From assembly GCF_029024465.1 (NCBI RefSeq), contig NZ_CP118950.1, forward strand, positions 1,612,001 to 1,676,000: a stretch of 64,000 nucleotides of DNA. Reading direction: 5' to 3'. The stretch comes from Lactococcus garvieae subsp. garvieae (lineage in GTDB: Bacteria; Bacillota; Bacilli; Lactobacillales; Streptococcaceae). The position numbers and the translations under genes are program-made. Shown piece by piece: positions 1-9,831 of this stretch. The stretch's first letter is position 1; each line of letters begins with the position of its first letter. The notes below the pieces were generated by a model. The model saw only the letters and a program-made list of their open reading frames with translations, did not search any database and was not told where the DNA came from.

Positions 1-789
1 GAGGAGCACATTTTCAGCACCTTCAATTGTTGTTTCAAGCAATGGTGAGTAAATCGCTTTACGTGTTGCTTCAATGACACGGTCTTCACCAGTGGCAACA
101 CCGATACCCATAAGGGCATCTCCTTTGTTGGCCATAACTGTTTTCACATCGGCGAAGTCAAGGTTAATCATACCTGGGTTTGTGATCAAGTCAGTGACAC
201 CTTGGACACCTTGGCGGAGAACATTATCCGCTTCACGCAATGCTTCAGTCAAAGGTGTTTTCTTATCAACGATTTCAAGCAAGTTATTGTTTGAGATGAT
301 AAGTAATGTGTCTACGTTTGCACGAAGATCTTCAATACCTTCTGTTGCAAAGTAGCTACGTTTTGAACCTTCAAAACCAAATGGACGTGTTACAACTGCA
401 ACTGTCAAAGCACCAATTTCTTTTGCAATTTGAGCGATTACAGGAGCAGCACCTGTTCCTGTTCCACCACCCATACCAGCAGTGATGAAGACCATATCTG
501 CGCCTTCAAAAGATTGGGCAATTGTTTCTGCAGATTCTTCTGCTGCACGGCGACCAACCTCAGGTTGTGCACCTGCACCAAGTCCACGTGTCAATTTAGG
601 GCCAAGTTGAATTACTGTATCCGCTTTTGAACTGCGTAAAGCTTGTACATCTGTATTAGCTACGATAAAGTCAACGCCAGAAACGCCTTCTTCAATCATG
701 CGGTTAACTGCGTTACCACCGCCGCCACCAACACCGATAACTTTAATTACAGCGCCTTGAGCGATTTCTGTATCAAATGAAAATTCCAT
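1..789 (-). CDS. ftsZ: Cell division protein FtsZ (3' end outside window)
   Basis: Tubulin-like GTPase that polymerises into the cytokinetic Z-ring under the membrane. The first 263 codons are visible. They include the glycine-rich N-terminal nucleotide site ([15 protein letters not shown]) and the tubulin signature [13 protein letters not shown], followed by the T5-T6 region ([11 protein letters not shown]). The start at 789 has GGAG about 10 nt upstream. The gene follows ftsA by 28 bp, the usual ftsA-ftsZ operon, so the two are probably co-transcribed. The C-terminal linker and the conserved tail that binds FtsA lie outside the window. Identification is certain from the motifs and the partner gene. 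Confidence 0.98.
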   Translation of the reverse strand, partial: MEFSFDTEIAQGAVIKVIGVGGGGGNAVNRMIEEGVSGVDFIVANTDVQALRSSKADTVIQLGPKLTRGLGAGAQPEVGRRAAEESAETIAQSFEGADMVFITAGMGGGTGTGAAPVIAQIAKEIGALTVAVVTRPFGFEGSKRSYFATEGIEDLRANVDTLLIISNNNLLEIVDKKTPLTEALREADNVLRQGVQGVTDLITNPGMINLDFADVKTVMANKGDALMGIGVATGEDRVIEATRKAIYSPLLETTIEGAENVLL

Positions 790-817
790 GTTTTTATTTC
801 TCCGTTATTAAGTCGTT

Positions 818-2179
818 TTAGTCAAAAAGGTTTGAGAACATGTTGCGCATACGATCCACAACACCTTCTTTTTCTTCTTCAGGTTCAGCTGCTGGTTGAG
901 CAACTGGACGAGTTGGAGCTTCTGTTTGGTAGAAGTTATTTTCTTCATAATCCATTGTATCTGTTGCTGGAAGAACAGGTTCTTCATATTGTGCAACAGG
1001 GGCAACATATGTGCTATCAGAAGCAATGGCTTGTGATACAAGTCGATCAATATCTGTGCGCTCACCAACGTAGTTGACAACACTGATTACTTGAGCGAAG
1101 GCTGGATTACGTAAGCCCATTTCGCTTGGTACGAAAAGACGCGCGTTCATGCCAATAACTTTTGTTGCAAGATTCACTGTGCCAGGCATTGCCGCAGCTC
1201 CACCAAGCACCACAATACCACCAGGGTAGTCCAATGAACGTGTGTTTTCCAAATCAGATTTCACACGGCTAAAAATTTGTGTTAAACGTGCTTCAATAAT
1301 TTGGGAAAGGTAATATTCTGTGATTTCTTCTGGGTCTGTTTGTCCAACAACGTCAACCGGGAAGTATTCTTCTTGACTGGCGCGTTCTGTACTTGCTTCA
1401 CCATAATTCAGTTTCAAATCTTCTGCTTCACTCAATGAAGTATTGAGCACAGTAGAGATGTCACGTGTCACATAATCGCCACCTTCTGGGCTTGTATGTG
1501 CAAACTTCAATTGTTGATCACGAACAGCTGACACTGTTGTTTGGCCTGCACCAAGATCAATCATTACTGTACCAAACTCACGTTCTCCTTCTGAAAGAAC
1601 ATAGTGACTCATGGCCAGCGGAGCAATCACGAGATTGTCCACAATCAAGCCCGCACGTTCCACAACTTTACGAATGTTATGGACTAATGTTTTTGGACCA
1701 GTGTAAATGATACCACGCATACCTAAACGTACACCAAACATCCCACGTGGGTCAGAAATCCCAGTGAAATCATCAACTGTAAACTCAGTTGTCTCTACAG
1801 AAATAATTTCACGTTCAGGCACCACACCGCGCATCAATGCATTTTGTACAGTTTGCATGACATCATCTTCTGTAATTTCTTTTGAAGTCCCGATAATTGG
1901 AACCATGCCTTGGCAATTTTCCATTTCGAGTTGGTTGGCAGGAATGCTGACATTAATTTTGTCAATCGTAATCCCCGCACGTTCTTCAGCAGCATTAACA
2001 GCTTTGCGTAAAGCTGTTGCCACCTTTTCAATATCTACAATAATTCCGTTTTTTAGACCGTCAGATTTCGCATTTCCAACGCCAATTATATTCATTTCGT
2101 CTGAGACGTACTCCGCAACCAACACTTTAATAGTATTTGTACCGATGTCAACGCCCGTATAAAGTCCACTTTTTAGCAT
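818..2179 (-). CDS. ftsA: Cell division protein FtsA
   Basis: Actin-like ATPase that tethers FtsZ filaments to the membrane. It is 453 aa from the chosen ATG at 2179; a GTG seven codons upstream is also possible, but GAGGAAAGGGG fits the ATG better. Near the start is the actin-fold phosphate-1 motif (GVDIGTNTIKVLVAE), then a second phosphate loop (VMIDLGAGQTTVS, about residue 207) and a GGIVVLGGAAAMPG adenosine motif. The C-terminus is a Pro/Glu-rich linker ending in an amphipathic helix (VVDRMRNMFSNLFD), the expected membrane-targeting sequence. It sits directly upstream of ftsZ. Confidence 0.97.
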   Translation of the reverse strand: MLKSGLYTGVDIGTNTIKVLVAEYVSDEMNIIGVGNAKSDGLKNGIIVDIEKVATALRKAVNAAEERAGITIDKINVSIPANQLEMENCQGMVPIIGTSKEITEDDVMQTVQNALMRGVVPEREIISVETTEFTVDDFTGISDPRGMFGVRLGMRGIIYTGPKTLVHNIRKVVERAGLIVDNLVIAPLAMSHYVLSEGEREFGTVMIDLGAGQTTVSAVRDQQLKFAHTSPEGGDYVTRDISTVLNTSLSEAEDLKLNYGEASTERASQEEYFPVDVVGQTDPEEITEYYLSQIIEARLTQIFSRVKSDLENTRSLDYPGGIVVLGGAAAMPGTVNLATKVIGMNARLFVPSEMGLRNPAFAQVISVVNYVGERTDIDRLVSQAIASDSTYVAPVAQYEEPVLPATDTMDYEENNFYQTEAPTRPVAQPAAEPEEEKEGVVDRMRNMFSNLFD

Positions 2180-2257
2180 AAAAGCGACCCCTTTCCTCAC
2201 ATATCACAATTCATATTTTCAATTTATCGAGTTTACACTCACTCTATATTTTAACAC

Positions 2258-2295
2258 AAAATCACAGTAAAACAAGAGTTCAACTGTGATTTTTT
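2258..2295 (-). terminator. Terminator after degV
   Basis: An 11-bp inverted repeat (AAAATCACAGT / ACTGTGATTTT) is flanked by T-runs, just 3' of degV and upstream of ftsA. It ends the degV transcript on the minus strand. Confidence 0.7.
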
Positions 2296-2298
2296 ATA

Positions 2299-3171
2299 TT
2301 AATTTCTATTTTTTTTAGCAATTGAAAAAATTGCTAAAGTTCCAGAACCTGTATGAGTGACAATCGTTGGACTCAGAGGACGGATGTCAACCGTGTCAAC
2401 ATGGTGTGCCAAGAAGGTGTCTTTTACTTCTTGAGCAACTGTTTCACTCCCTGAATAAGCCACAATTACACGTGAATAATCTGGATCCATCTCTTCAAGC
2501 GTCATGTCAACTAAACTTTTTATTGCTTTTTTCTTCCCACGCACTTTGGTCAGTTGTGTCAACTTGCCTTCTGCATCTACAGTAAGGAGGGGTTTAATGT
2601 TGGCCATCGTCCCAACCATAGCAACAGCTTTTGGAATACGTCCTCCGCGTGCAAGGTGATTCAAGTCGTCAACCATAAAAAGGCTCTTGAGGCGTAAAAT
2701 AAGAGCTTCAAAAATAGGCAACGCTTCTGTCAAGCTCTTTCCTGATGCTCGTAGATTTACCATTTCTTGGACCAAGAAACCTTCTCCCGAAGCTGCACCC
2801 AACGTATCCACTACCGTAATTTTAGCTTTTGGATATTCTTCTAAGACCATTTCCCGGGCGATAAGGGCAGATTGATAAGTTCCTGATAATCCTGATGAAA
2901 AGGCCAAGTATACTATTTCTTCTTCTGGATTTTGGCTTATAAATTTTTTGAATAACTCGGAAAACTGCCCCGAGTTAATTTGTGAGGTCTGAACAGTTTT
3001 ACCTGCTTTAATTTCTCGGAGAAGGTGTTCATTGCTCAGGCTATTTTCACCAATAGTTGGATAGGTTTGCTCGCCAATAGTGACCGTCATTCCTAATACA
3101 GTTATATCATGCTTTTGCAAATAATCTTCACTCAAATCCGCTGTTGAATCGGTAACAATGCGAAAAGTCAT
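2299..3171 (-). CDS. DegV family fatty acid-binding protein
   Basis: 290 aa, full length for the DegV family of two-domain lipid-binding proteins. In some Firmicutes these proteins (FakB) present fatty acids to the FakA kinase; that role is family knowledge and not shown here. The N-terminus has the typical IVTDSTADLS motif, and the middle has the SSGLSGTYQSA loop that contacts the carboxylate. The C-terminal half carries RGGRIPKAVA. Its start lies 10 bp from the stop of rlmB, so the two may be one transcript. Which lipid it binds cannot be read from the sequence. Confidence 0.92.
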   Translation of the reverse strand: MTFRIVTDSTADLSEDYLQKHDITVLGMTVTIGEQTYPTIGENSLSNEHLLREIKAGKTVQTSQINSGQFSELFKKFISQNPEEEIVYLAFSSGLSGTYQSALIAREMVLEEYPKAKITVVDTLGAASGEGFLVQEMVNLRASGKSLTEALPIFEALILRLKSLFMVDDLNHLARGGRIPKAVAMVGTMANIKPLLTVDAEGKLTQLTKVRGKKKAIKSLVDMTLEEMDPDYSRVIVAYSGSETVAQEVKDTFLAHHVDTVDIRPLSPTIVTHTGSGTLAIFSIAKKNRN

Positions 3172-3181
3172 CTTTTTCCCC

Positions 3182-3910
3182 TTACATCTTATTTCTAAAA
3201 ATTTCGTACATCAAAATGCTGGCAGCAACGCTTGCATTCAAGCTTTGAACATGACCAACCATCGGAATAGTGATCATTTCGTCCACTTGTTTCTTAAGAT
3301 TTTGCCCAATACCTTTTCCTTCATTCCCAATCACCAAGGCAACTTTCCCCGAGGTATTCCATTTAGAATAAGTTGTACCATCCATGTCTGTTCCAAAAGT
3401 CCAAAAACCAGCTTCTTTTAATTTATCTAACGTTTGAGAAAGGTTAGTGACACGTACGACAGGCACGTGTTGCAAAGCACCTGTACTTGCTTTTACTGCG
3501 GTTGGAGTGATGCCTACCGCACGGTGTTTCGGAATAACAATTGCATCTACTCCTGTTGCATCTGCTGTTCGTGCAATTGAGCCTAAATTGTGAGGATCCG
3601 TCAGCTCATCCAAAATTAAAATTGTTGCAGTTTCTTTATCCGCAACTTGTGCTAAAATTGTTGCCAATTCTGCATAAGCAAATTCTGCAACACGTGCAAC
3701 AAAACCTTGGTGTACTCCGTTTTCTGATATTTTATTTAATTCAGTTTTTGGTGTCCAAGAGATGTTTACTTTTTTTTCACGCGCAAGTTCCTTGATTTTC
3801 TCAACGTTCTTACCACGTAATTTTTCCTCGACATAGAGTTTATTGACTACCCCTGCATTGAGTGACTCTGTTACAGCATGTAAGCCGTATATGATATCCG
3901 TATTTTCCAT
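3182..3910 (-). CDS. rlmB: 23S rRNA (guanosine-2'-O)-methyltransferase RlmB
   Basis: SPOUT-class methyltransferase expected to 2'-O-methylate a guanosine in the 23S rRNA peptidyl-transferase region. It is 242 aa from ATG 3910. An N-terminal RNA-binding substrate domain (IIYGLHAVTESL, about residues 5-75) is followed by the SpoU knot with the three SPOUT motifs: DELTDPHNLGSIARTADATG, VIGNEGKGIG and MVGHVQSLNASVAASILMYE. A longer in-frame extension exists but crosses the upstream terminator. There is no Shine-Dalgarno before ATG 3910, while an extended -10 lies exactly where transcription would begin at the ATG, so a leaderless mRNA is likely. Confidence 0.93.
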   Translation of the reverse strand: MENTDIIYGLHAVTESLNAGVVNKLYVEEKLRGKNVEKIKELAREKKVNISWTPKTELNKISENGVHQGFVARVAEFAYAELATILAQVADKETATILILDELTDPHNLGSIARTADATGVDAIVIPKHRAVGITPTAVKASTGALQHVPVVRVTNLSQTLDKLKEAGFWTFGTDMDGTTYSKWNTSGKVALVIGNEGKGIGQNLKKQVDEMITIPMVGHVQSLNASVAASILMYEIFRNKM

Positions 3911-3916
3911 AATATT

Positions 3917-3925
3917 ATTATAGCA
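3917..3925 (-). promoter_or_regulatory. Extended -10 promoter abutting rlmB start
   Basis: On the minus strand TGCTATAAT (an extended TGn -10) ends 7 nt before the A of the rlmB ATG. No purine-rich ribosome-binding site lies between. No good -35 is visible because the pepC terminator hairpin occupies that place. Confidence 0.5.
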
Positions 3926-3951
3926 AAAAAGATGCCCATATGGGACATCTT
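3926..3951 (-). terminator. Terminator after pepC
   Basis: Hairpin AGATGTCCCATATGGGCATCT (minus strand) is followed by a run of T residues, immediately downstream of pepC. Confidence 0.8.
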
Positions 3952-3959
3952 CTCTTCTT

Positions 3960-5270
3960 TTAAGCCAAAGCTCCCATGGGATCCCAAGGTAAGAGGATCT
4001 GAGGTTCAGCATTGTAGGCCGCAAGCTCTTCTGGAGTGAGCAAATCTTTACGGACTACGATTTGGTAGGTATATTCATCCATCCAAGCATCAGAGGCCAC
4101 AAAATAGCCTTCCTTACCAACATCTTTCCCCCAAGAATTTTCCACTTTCCATTTTGTAGGTGCTCCATTTTCATCCAAATCTACACCTGTCAAAACCATA
4201 GCATGTGTCATCAAAGATTCAGCATAATCTAAGCGTGAGGCTTTATCCTGTGTAAACTGAATATCAAGTGCTGTCTCAAAATTATAGGCATCAAGAGTCA
4301 GCAAGCCATCCTTACGATTTGAGACTTGCCCAACATCACACCCAAACCACACTGTTTCACCTGCTTGCATTTGTGCAATTGCGAGTTTTTTGAAACGATC
4401 CATGTCAAGGTTCAAGTGTTTAACATCACGAGCTCCAACCACATTTCCTAGAAATTCAACCGTGTAGGATTTGTTGTAAGGTTTATCTTCTGTTGGTGCA
4501 TTAATGACTGAAACATAGTCATCAAGTTTGATGTCCACATATTGAGCATAAAATTCTTGAGCTGTGCCTGAGAATTTTTCTAATGTGTTTTCTTTGTCAC
4601 GGAATGCATAATCAAAATGTTGCGGAGGAAGTCCAAGAGTTGCAGCTAAAAAGTTAAAAATTTCTTGTAACAAGTTTTCTTTAAGAGCTTGTACATCTTC
4701 GCCCTTTGCCAGTGCTTCTCTCAATAATTGCGCATCTTGGCGCAACAATTTATCCAAGTACTGGTTGAGTTCACGTGAATTAGAAGATGCTGCTGATTCA
4801 GGATAAATATCTTTAGGAACGACACCATATTTTTCAAAAAGTGCAACAACCATATCCCATTGTCCACCATCTTGTTGTGGAGTTTGGAGTAAAAATTTCA
4901 AGCGACGATCGTCCATGTCCACATGGTTAATGATTTGTTCCATAAACCAATTTGACTTTTCGTATTTGTCCCAAAAGAAAGTGTAAGCCTGTGACAGTTC
5001 AAAGTTTTCTAACTTAAATTGCCCAATCATTTTATGACGGAAAGTATTCAGGGCAGCAAACATCCAACAACGCCCTGATTGCTTTTGATTCGTTACTTTG
5101 TCCTTGGTAAGGTCAATTGAAAACTCTGGAATATTGTTGGCATGTGAGCTACGTACTTCCAAGGCATTAAGAAGACCATTTTTCGTCGCTGCGTTTTCAA
5201 CAGCACGAAATTTAGGGTTTTCCGCAAAGTTGTCATAAAGTTTTTGTGTGAAATCTTGAGTAATAGTCAT
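3960..5270 (-). CDS. pepC: Aminopeptidase C (bleomycin hydrolase family, C1B)
   Basis: Cytoplasmic cysteine aminopeptidase of the lactic acid bacterial proteolytic system, normally a hexamer. It is 436 aa from ATG 5270, where GGAG is well spaced; an ATG seven codons upstream has no site. The catalytic Cys is in NQKQSGRCWMFAALNTFRHK, the catalytic His in SLMTHAMVLTGVD and the Asn in WKVENSWGKDVGK. The C-terminus ends PWDPMGALA, typical of the self-compartmentalising tail. It has its own promoter (CTGACT, 17 nt, TATAAT) and its own terminator, so it is monocistronic. Confidence 0.97.
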   Translation of the reverse strand: MTITQDFTQKLYDNFAENPKFRAVENAATKNGLLNALEVRSSHANNIPEFSIDLTKDKVTNQKQSGRCWMFAALNTFRHKMIGQFKLENFELSQAYTFFWDKYEKSNWFMEQIINHVDMDDRRLKFLLQTPQQDGGQWDMVVALFEKYGVVPKDIYPESAASSNSRELNQYLDKLLRQDAQLLREALAKGEDVQALKENLLQEIFNFLAATLGLPPQHFDYAFRDKENTLEKFSGTAQEFYAQYVDIKLDDYVSVINAPTEDKPYNKSYTVEFLGNVVGARDVKHLNLDMDRFKKLAIAQMQAGETVWFGCDVGQVSNRKDGLLTLDAYNFETALDIQFTQDKASRLDYAESLMTHAMVLTGVDLDENGAPTKWKVENSWGKDVGKEGYFVASDAWMDEYTYQIVVRKDLLTPEELAAYNAEPQILLPWDPMGALA

Positions 5271-5305
5271 TTCATTCTTCTCCACTTCCATGTATTGATT
5301 TTATT

Positions 5306-5334
5306 ATTATAACTTTTTCTAGTGAAAAAGTCAG
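5306..5334 (-). promoter_or_regulatory. pepC promoter
   Basis: Minus-strand CTGACT (5329-5334), a 17-nt spacer and TATAAT (5306-5311), 35 bp upstream of the pepC start. A short inverted repeat (ACTTTTTC/GAAAAAGT, 5312-5331) occupies the spacer and could end the upstream mtnN transcript. Confidence 0.65.
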
Positions 5335-5345
5335 CTAATTATCGT

Positions 5346-6026
5346 TTATTCCATATTGTTCAGAAAATTCATTAATGTTTGGGCAGATTTGCGTCCTGCT
5401 TCAATAATAAATTCATCGAATTTCACATTTGCATCGTGGCTTGCTGTATCCGACATCGCACGAATAATGACAAAAGGTTTTTTCAAGGCTGTTGCTGCTT
5501 GGGCAATAGAAGCCCCTTCCATTTCAACGGCCAAAACCTCTGGAAAGTGTTTTTTAATTTCAGCAATGCGACCATCGCTAGAAATAAAACTGTCCGAGCT
5601 TGTAATCAAACCAACTACAGGGTTCTCAATCGCTTTTTTAAGCTCTGAGACGAAATATTTACTGCTCTCAAAATAAAGCGGTTGTTGCGCCATTTGCCCA
5701 AAAGCATAGCCAAAGGCTGTAACATCTACATCATGATAAGCCAATCTGTCCGCAACAACAACATCACCTATTTTTAATTCGTGATTGACCGCACCAGCTG
5801 AACCGGTATTGATAATCCCGTCAACGGAAAAAACTTCAACCAACAAAGTAACTGCCATTGCAGACATCACTTTACCTATTCCTGATTGGACAAGTACAAC
5901 TTCGTGACGGCCTATTGATCCTGTATGAAAGACATAACCGTGGCGTGTAATCTTACTTGCATGGTCAAGATTTTCTACAAGAGTACGTAGTTCTTCTTCC
6001 ATTGCACAAATAATTCCTAATTTCAT
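5346..6026 (-). CDS. mtnN: 5'-methylthioadenosine/S-adenosylhomocysteine nucleosidase
   Basis: Hydrolyses SAH, MTA and 5'-deoxyadenosine to adenine plus the ribosyl product. It recycles methyl-transfer waste and feeds the AI-2 route when LuxS is present. 226 aa, full length. The start MKLGIICAMEEE carries the catalytic Glu of the Pfs family. GIINTGSAGAV is the substrate loop, VAVEMEGASIAQ holds the ribose-binding Glu, and the AMSDTA segment contains the catalytic Asp. It lies downstream of macP after a terminator, in the streptococcal gene order glmU-nudix-macP-pfs. Confidence 0.97.
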   Translation of the reverse strand: MKLGIICAMEEELRTLVENLDHASKITRHGYVFHTGSIGRHEVVLVQSGIGKVMSAMAVTLLVEVFSVDGIINTGSAGAVNHELKIGDVVVADRLAYHDVDVTAFGYAFGQMAQQPLYFESSKYFVSELKKAIENPVVGLITSSDSFISSDGRIAEIKKHFPEVLAVEMEGASIAQAATALKKPFVIIRAMSDTASHDANVKFDEFIIEAGRKSAQTLMNFLNNME

Positions 6027-6086
6027 TTTTTTATTCTCCTTTTTCTTTCATTGTGGTAAGTACATTATATAGTATAAAAGATTAAA

Positions 6087-6111
6087 ATAAAACCCCACAT
6101 CTCTGTGAGGT
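6087..6111 (-). terminator. Terminator after macP
   Basis: Minus-strand hairpin ACCTCACA-GAGA-TGTGGGGT followed by TTTTATTTT, between macP and mtnN. Confidence 0.7.
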
Positions 6112-6122
6112 ATAAATATCAT

Positions 6123-6401
6123 TTAGAAGTAATACCAGAAAAACAAAATTCCTATCCCAATTACAACAAGAGAAGTAATCAGGAGCCATTTGTTGACACG
6201 ACTGCTTCGTTTTTTCTGCTTGGCATTTTCAATGCGACGACTTTTATAAACCGCATTTTTAGATAAATCACGTTCAAGCTTATCGTACTTCTCTGAAATT
6301 TCTCGATCTTGCTCTAATTCTTCTTTGAGACTTCTCTCCAAACGTCTTCTTTTTCGCTCTGCATCCTCAATGATATCATCTGTCAAAAGTGGTTTAGGCA
6401 T
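6123..6401 (-). CDS. macP: MacP-like cell wall synthase accessory protein
   Basis: 92 aa. The N-terminus KPLLTDDIIEDAERKRR is followed by a highly charged helix (residues 10-65), a basic patch, and one C-terminal transmembrane helix (about 71-90). The short size, opening motif, topology and position between a nudix gene and mtnN match MacP of Streptococcus pneumoniae. There MacP is an StkP-phosphorylated membrane protein that activates the class A penicillin-binding protein PBP2a. The assignment rests on motif and gene order rather than a computed alignment. The start overlaps nudF by 8 bp, so the two are translationally linked. A cognate PASTA kinase gene lies 3.4 kb away. Confidence 0.7.
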   Translation of the reverse strand: MPKPLLTDDIIEDAERKRRRLERSLKEELEQDREISEKYDKLERDLSKNAVYKSRRIENAKQKKRSSRVNKWLLITSLVVIGIGILFFWYYF

Positions 6402-6978
6402 CTAAATCTCCTTGTGCTTTCAGATTTTTCAGTTCCCAGTACCAAACAGCCACGATTGTCTTAGCATCACAAATTTGCCCTTCTTCAATCATTGTCTTAG
6501 CTTCCGGAAGTGTCACTTCAATCATTTCAAGAAATTCTCCTTCGTCTTTAGGACGAGGGTTTTCGACCTTCGTGAGTCCAATAGGGAAATAAAGATATGT
6601 TTTTTCAGAAGAAAAACCCGGTGTACCATAAAAGCTCGTAATTTCAACAAGTTGTTCAGCTGTGTAGCCCGTTTCTTCTTCTAATTCACGTAAAGCAGCA
6701 GCTTTAGGATCATCCAACTCATCAGCTTCAAGTTTCCCCGCAGGCACTTCATAAATAAATTTTTCAAAAGCTTTACGATATTGTCCTACCAATACAAGCT
6801 TGTCTCCACTTATTGGTGCCACAGCAACACCACCATTATGAAAAACTAACTCTCTCGTTGCCATTGTATCATCCGGTAAGCTTACTAAGTCTTTTACCAC
6901 TCGAAAAATTTGTCCGTGAAAAATTTGCTCACGAGACAAAGTGGGTTCTTCAAACTTTTTCTCGTCAAATTCTCGCAT
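6394..6978 (-). CDS. nudF: Nudix hydrolase, ADP-ribose pyrophosphatase type
   Basis: 194 aa enzyme expected to cleave ADP-ribose to AMP and ribose-5-phosphate. The Nudix box is intact at about residues 82-104: G-x5-E-x7-REL-x-EE-x-G within GKLEADELDDPKAAALRELE and the following EETGY. A downstream proline about 16 residues after the box (YGTPGFSSEKTYLY) favours the ADP-ribose subfamily. It sits between glmU and macP and overlaps macP, suggesting one operon. Confidence 0.92.
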   Translation of the reverse strand: MREFDEKKFEEPTLSREQIFHGQIFRVVKDLVSLPDDTMATRELVFHNGGVAVAPISGDKLVLVGQYRKAFEKFIYEVPAGKLEADELDDPKAAALRELEEETGYTAEQLVEITSFYGTPGFSSEKTYLYFPIGLTKVENPRPKDEGEFLEMIEVTLPEAKTMIEEGQICDAKTIVAVWYWELKNLKAQGDLDA

Positions 6979-7010
6979 GTTTATCTCCGTTATCTTTATT
7001 TTCTTATGTC

Positions 7011-8417
<1,407 letters not shown>

Positions 8418-8435
8418 CTAATAGAATATACATCG

Positions 8436-8444
8436 ATTATATCA
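8436..8444 (-). promoter_or_regulatory. Probable glmU promoter (extended -10)
   Basis: Minus-strand TGATATAAT lies about 49 bp upstream of the glmU ATG. The -35 region is weak. Confidence 0.5.
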
Positions 8445-8467
8445 CATTCTAAGAGTATTTCTAATTA

Positions 8468-8497
8468 TTGTCTTTGTTTCTATAAATATGCTAAAAT
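8468..8497 (+). promoter_or_regulatory. Probable proC promoter
   Basis: TTGTCT, an 18-nt spacer and TAAAAT, 47 bp before proC. The sequence ATATGCTAAAAT is repeated directly next to it, so the exact -10 is ambiguous. Confidence 0.45.
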
Positions 8498-8544
8498 ATA
8501 TGCTAAAATGAAGGAAGTTCTACTATAAAGAAAATGGAGATAAA

Positions 8545-9336
8545 ATGAAAACAATTGGTTTTATAGGTGTCGGTAAGATGGCATCTGCTATCATTACTGG
8601 ATTGGATAAGTCGAAAGCCCGCGTGCTTATTTCGGGACGTGATTTGAGAAAGACACAGGAACAAGCTGATAAATTAGGCGTGTTTGCGAGTCACTCACAT
8701 GGTGAGCTCGTTGAACAGTCTGATCTTATCGTTATGGCTGTTAAACCTCAAATTTTGCCTGACATTATGGAAGAGATTTCCCCTCTGTTTACGAAAGATA
8801 AAACCCTTATTTCTATCGCAGCCGGTTTCGATTTAGAAGCCTTATCAGACATGTCTAAAACATATGACTTCCCTATCATTCGCGTAATGCCAAACATTAA
8901 CGCACAAATTCAAAAATCAACTTCTGCAATTGTACGTAACGAATACGTAAGTTCTGATATCTACCAGTTGACTCAAGAAATTTTCTCTTCAATCGGTACT
9001 GTTCATGAAGTTGCCGAAAAAGATTTTTCTACTTTTACAGCGATTGCTGGTTCTAGTCCTGCATATATCTATATGTTTGTTGATGCTTTGAGCCGCGCTG
9101 GTGTTCTTCATGGCATTCCTAAAGATCAAGCGACAAAAATCGTTGCAGAAACCGTTGCGGCCTCTGCTCAAATGATTTTGGAATCAGGTGAAGGCCCTTG
9201 GACCTTGGTGGATAAAGTCTCAAGTCCTGGTGGGACCACTGTTGCTGGTGTTGTTTCTTTAGAACAAAATCATTTTGTAGCTACAGTGATCGATGCCATC
9301 ACTGCAACGATCGAAAAAGAAAACACATTAAACTAA
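8545..9336 (+). CDS. proC: Pyrroline-5-carboxylate reductase
   Basis: Last step of proline synthesis, NAD(P)H-dependent reduction of pyrroline-5-carboxylate. 263 aa. The N-terminal Rossmann motif is GFIGVGKMASAIITG. The C-terminal dimer domain carries the ProC signature around DKVSSPGGTTVAGV (about residues 223-236) and GSSPAYIYMFVDALSRAGV. GGAG lies 6 nt before the ATG. It is transcribed divergently from glmU. No other proline gene is adjacent. Confidence 0.97.
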   Translation: MKTIGFIGVGKMASAIITGLDKSKARVLISGRDLRKTQEQADKLGVFASHSHGELVEQSDLIVMAVKPQILPDIMEEISPLFTKDKTLISIAAGFDLEALSDMSKTYDFPIIRVMPNINAQIQKSTSAIVRNEYVSSDIYQLTQEIFSSIGTVHEVAEKDFSTFTAIAGSSPAYIYMFVDALSRAGVLHGIPKDQATKIVAETVAASAQMILESGEGPWTLVDKVSSPGGTTVAGVVSLEQNHFVATVIDAITATIEKENTLN

Positions 9337-9360
9337 AACCGCTTTTGTTACCCAATAAGC

Positions 9361-9389
9361 TTGTAAAAAGTCTAAAAATAGTGTAAGAT
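9361..9389 (+). promoter_or_regulatory. Probable rpsO promoter
   Basis: TTGTAA, a 17-nt spacer and TAAGAT, 90 bp upstream of rpsO. The leader that follows (about 9396-9479) can form two adjacent hairpins, GCGC/GCGC near 9425-9439 and GCTC-TAC/GTA-T-GAGC just after it. Bacterial S15 leaders often fold into autoregulatory structures, but this one does not obviously match a known class. Confidence 0.5.
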
Positions 9390-9479
9390 AAGTAGGTAGT
9401 TTTTTACAACTCATTCTTGGTTTTGCGCTTTGCCTGCGCTCTACTCGGTATGAGCACTAAATAAAAAGGAGAAAAACTC

Positions 9480-9749
9480 ATGGCAATCTCAAAAGAAAAA
9501 AAACAAGAACTCATCAAACAATACGCACGTACTGAAGGCGATACTGGTTCACCTGAAGTTCAAATCGCTGTTTTGACTTGGGAAATCAACCACCTTAACG
9601 ATCACATCAAATCACACAAAAAAGACCACGCTACTTACCGTGGATTGATGAAAAAAATCGGTCACCGTCGTAATCTTCTTGCTTACCTTCGTGAAAAAGA
9701 TGTTCAACGTTACCGTGAACTTATCGCTTCACTTGGTCTCCGTCGTTAA
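9480..9749 (+). CDS. rpsO: 30S ribosomal protein S15
   Basis: 89 aa, the standard length. S15 binds 16S rRNA early in assembly of the 30S platform. The typical stretches are visible: [21 protein letters not shown] and [23 protein letters not shown] precedes the ATG by 8 nt, and codon choice is that of a highly expressed gene. It is followed by its own terminator. Confidence 0.99.
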   Translation: MAISKEKKQELIKQYARTEGDTGSPEVQIAVLTWEINHLNDHIKSHKKDHATYRGLMKKIGHRRNLLAYLREKDVQRYRELIASLGLRR

Positions 9750-9756
9750 GACTCAG

Positions 9757-9784
9757 AAAAAACTGTCTGTAGACAGTTTTTTTA
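9757..9784 (+). terminator. rpsO terminator
   Basis: Hairpin ACTGTCTGTAGACAGT followed by seven T residues. Confidence 0.85.
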
Positions 9785-9795
9785 TTTTACTCTAT

Positions 9796-9828
9796 AAAAA
9801 AACTTCCAGAGTATCTGGAAGTTTTTTT
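9796..9828 (-). terminator. pknB terminator
   Basis: Minus-strand hairpin ACTTCCAGA-TAC-TCTGGAAGT with a T-run on both sides, so it works in either direction. Confidence 0.85.
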
Positions 9829-9831
9829 GTC

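Noticed and set aside
1707-2162. 151-codon plus-strand ORF opposite ftsA
   Set aside because: Shadow of ftsA; no start signals and no recognisable domain.
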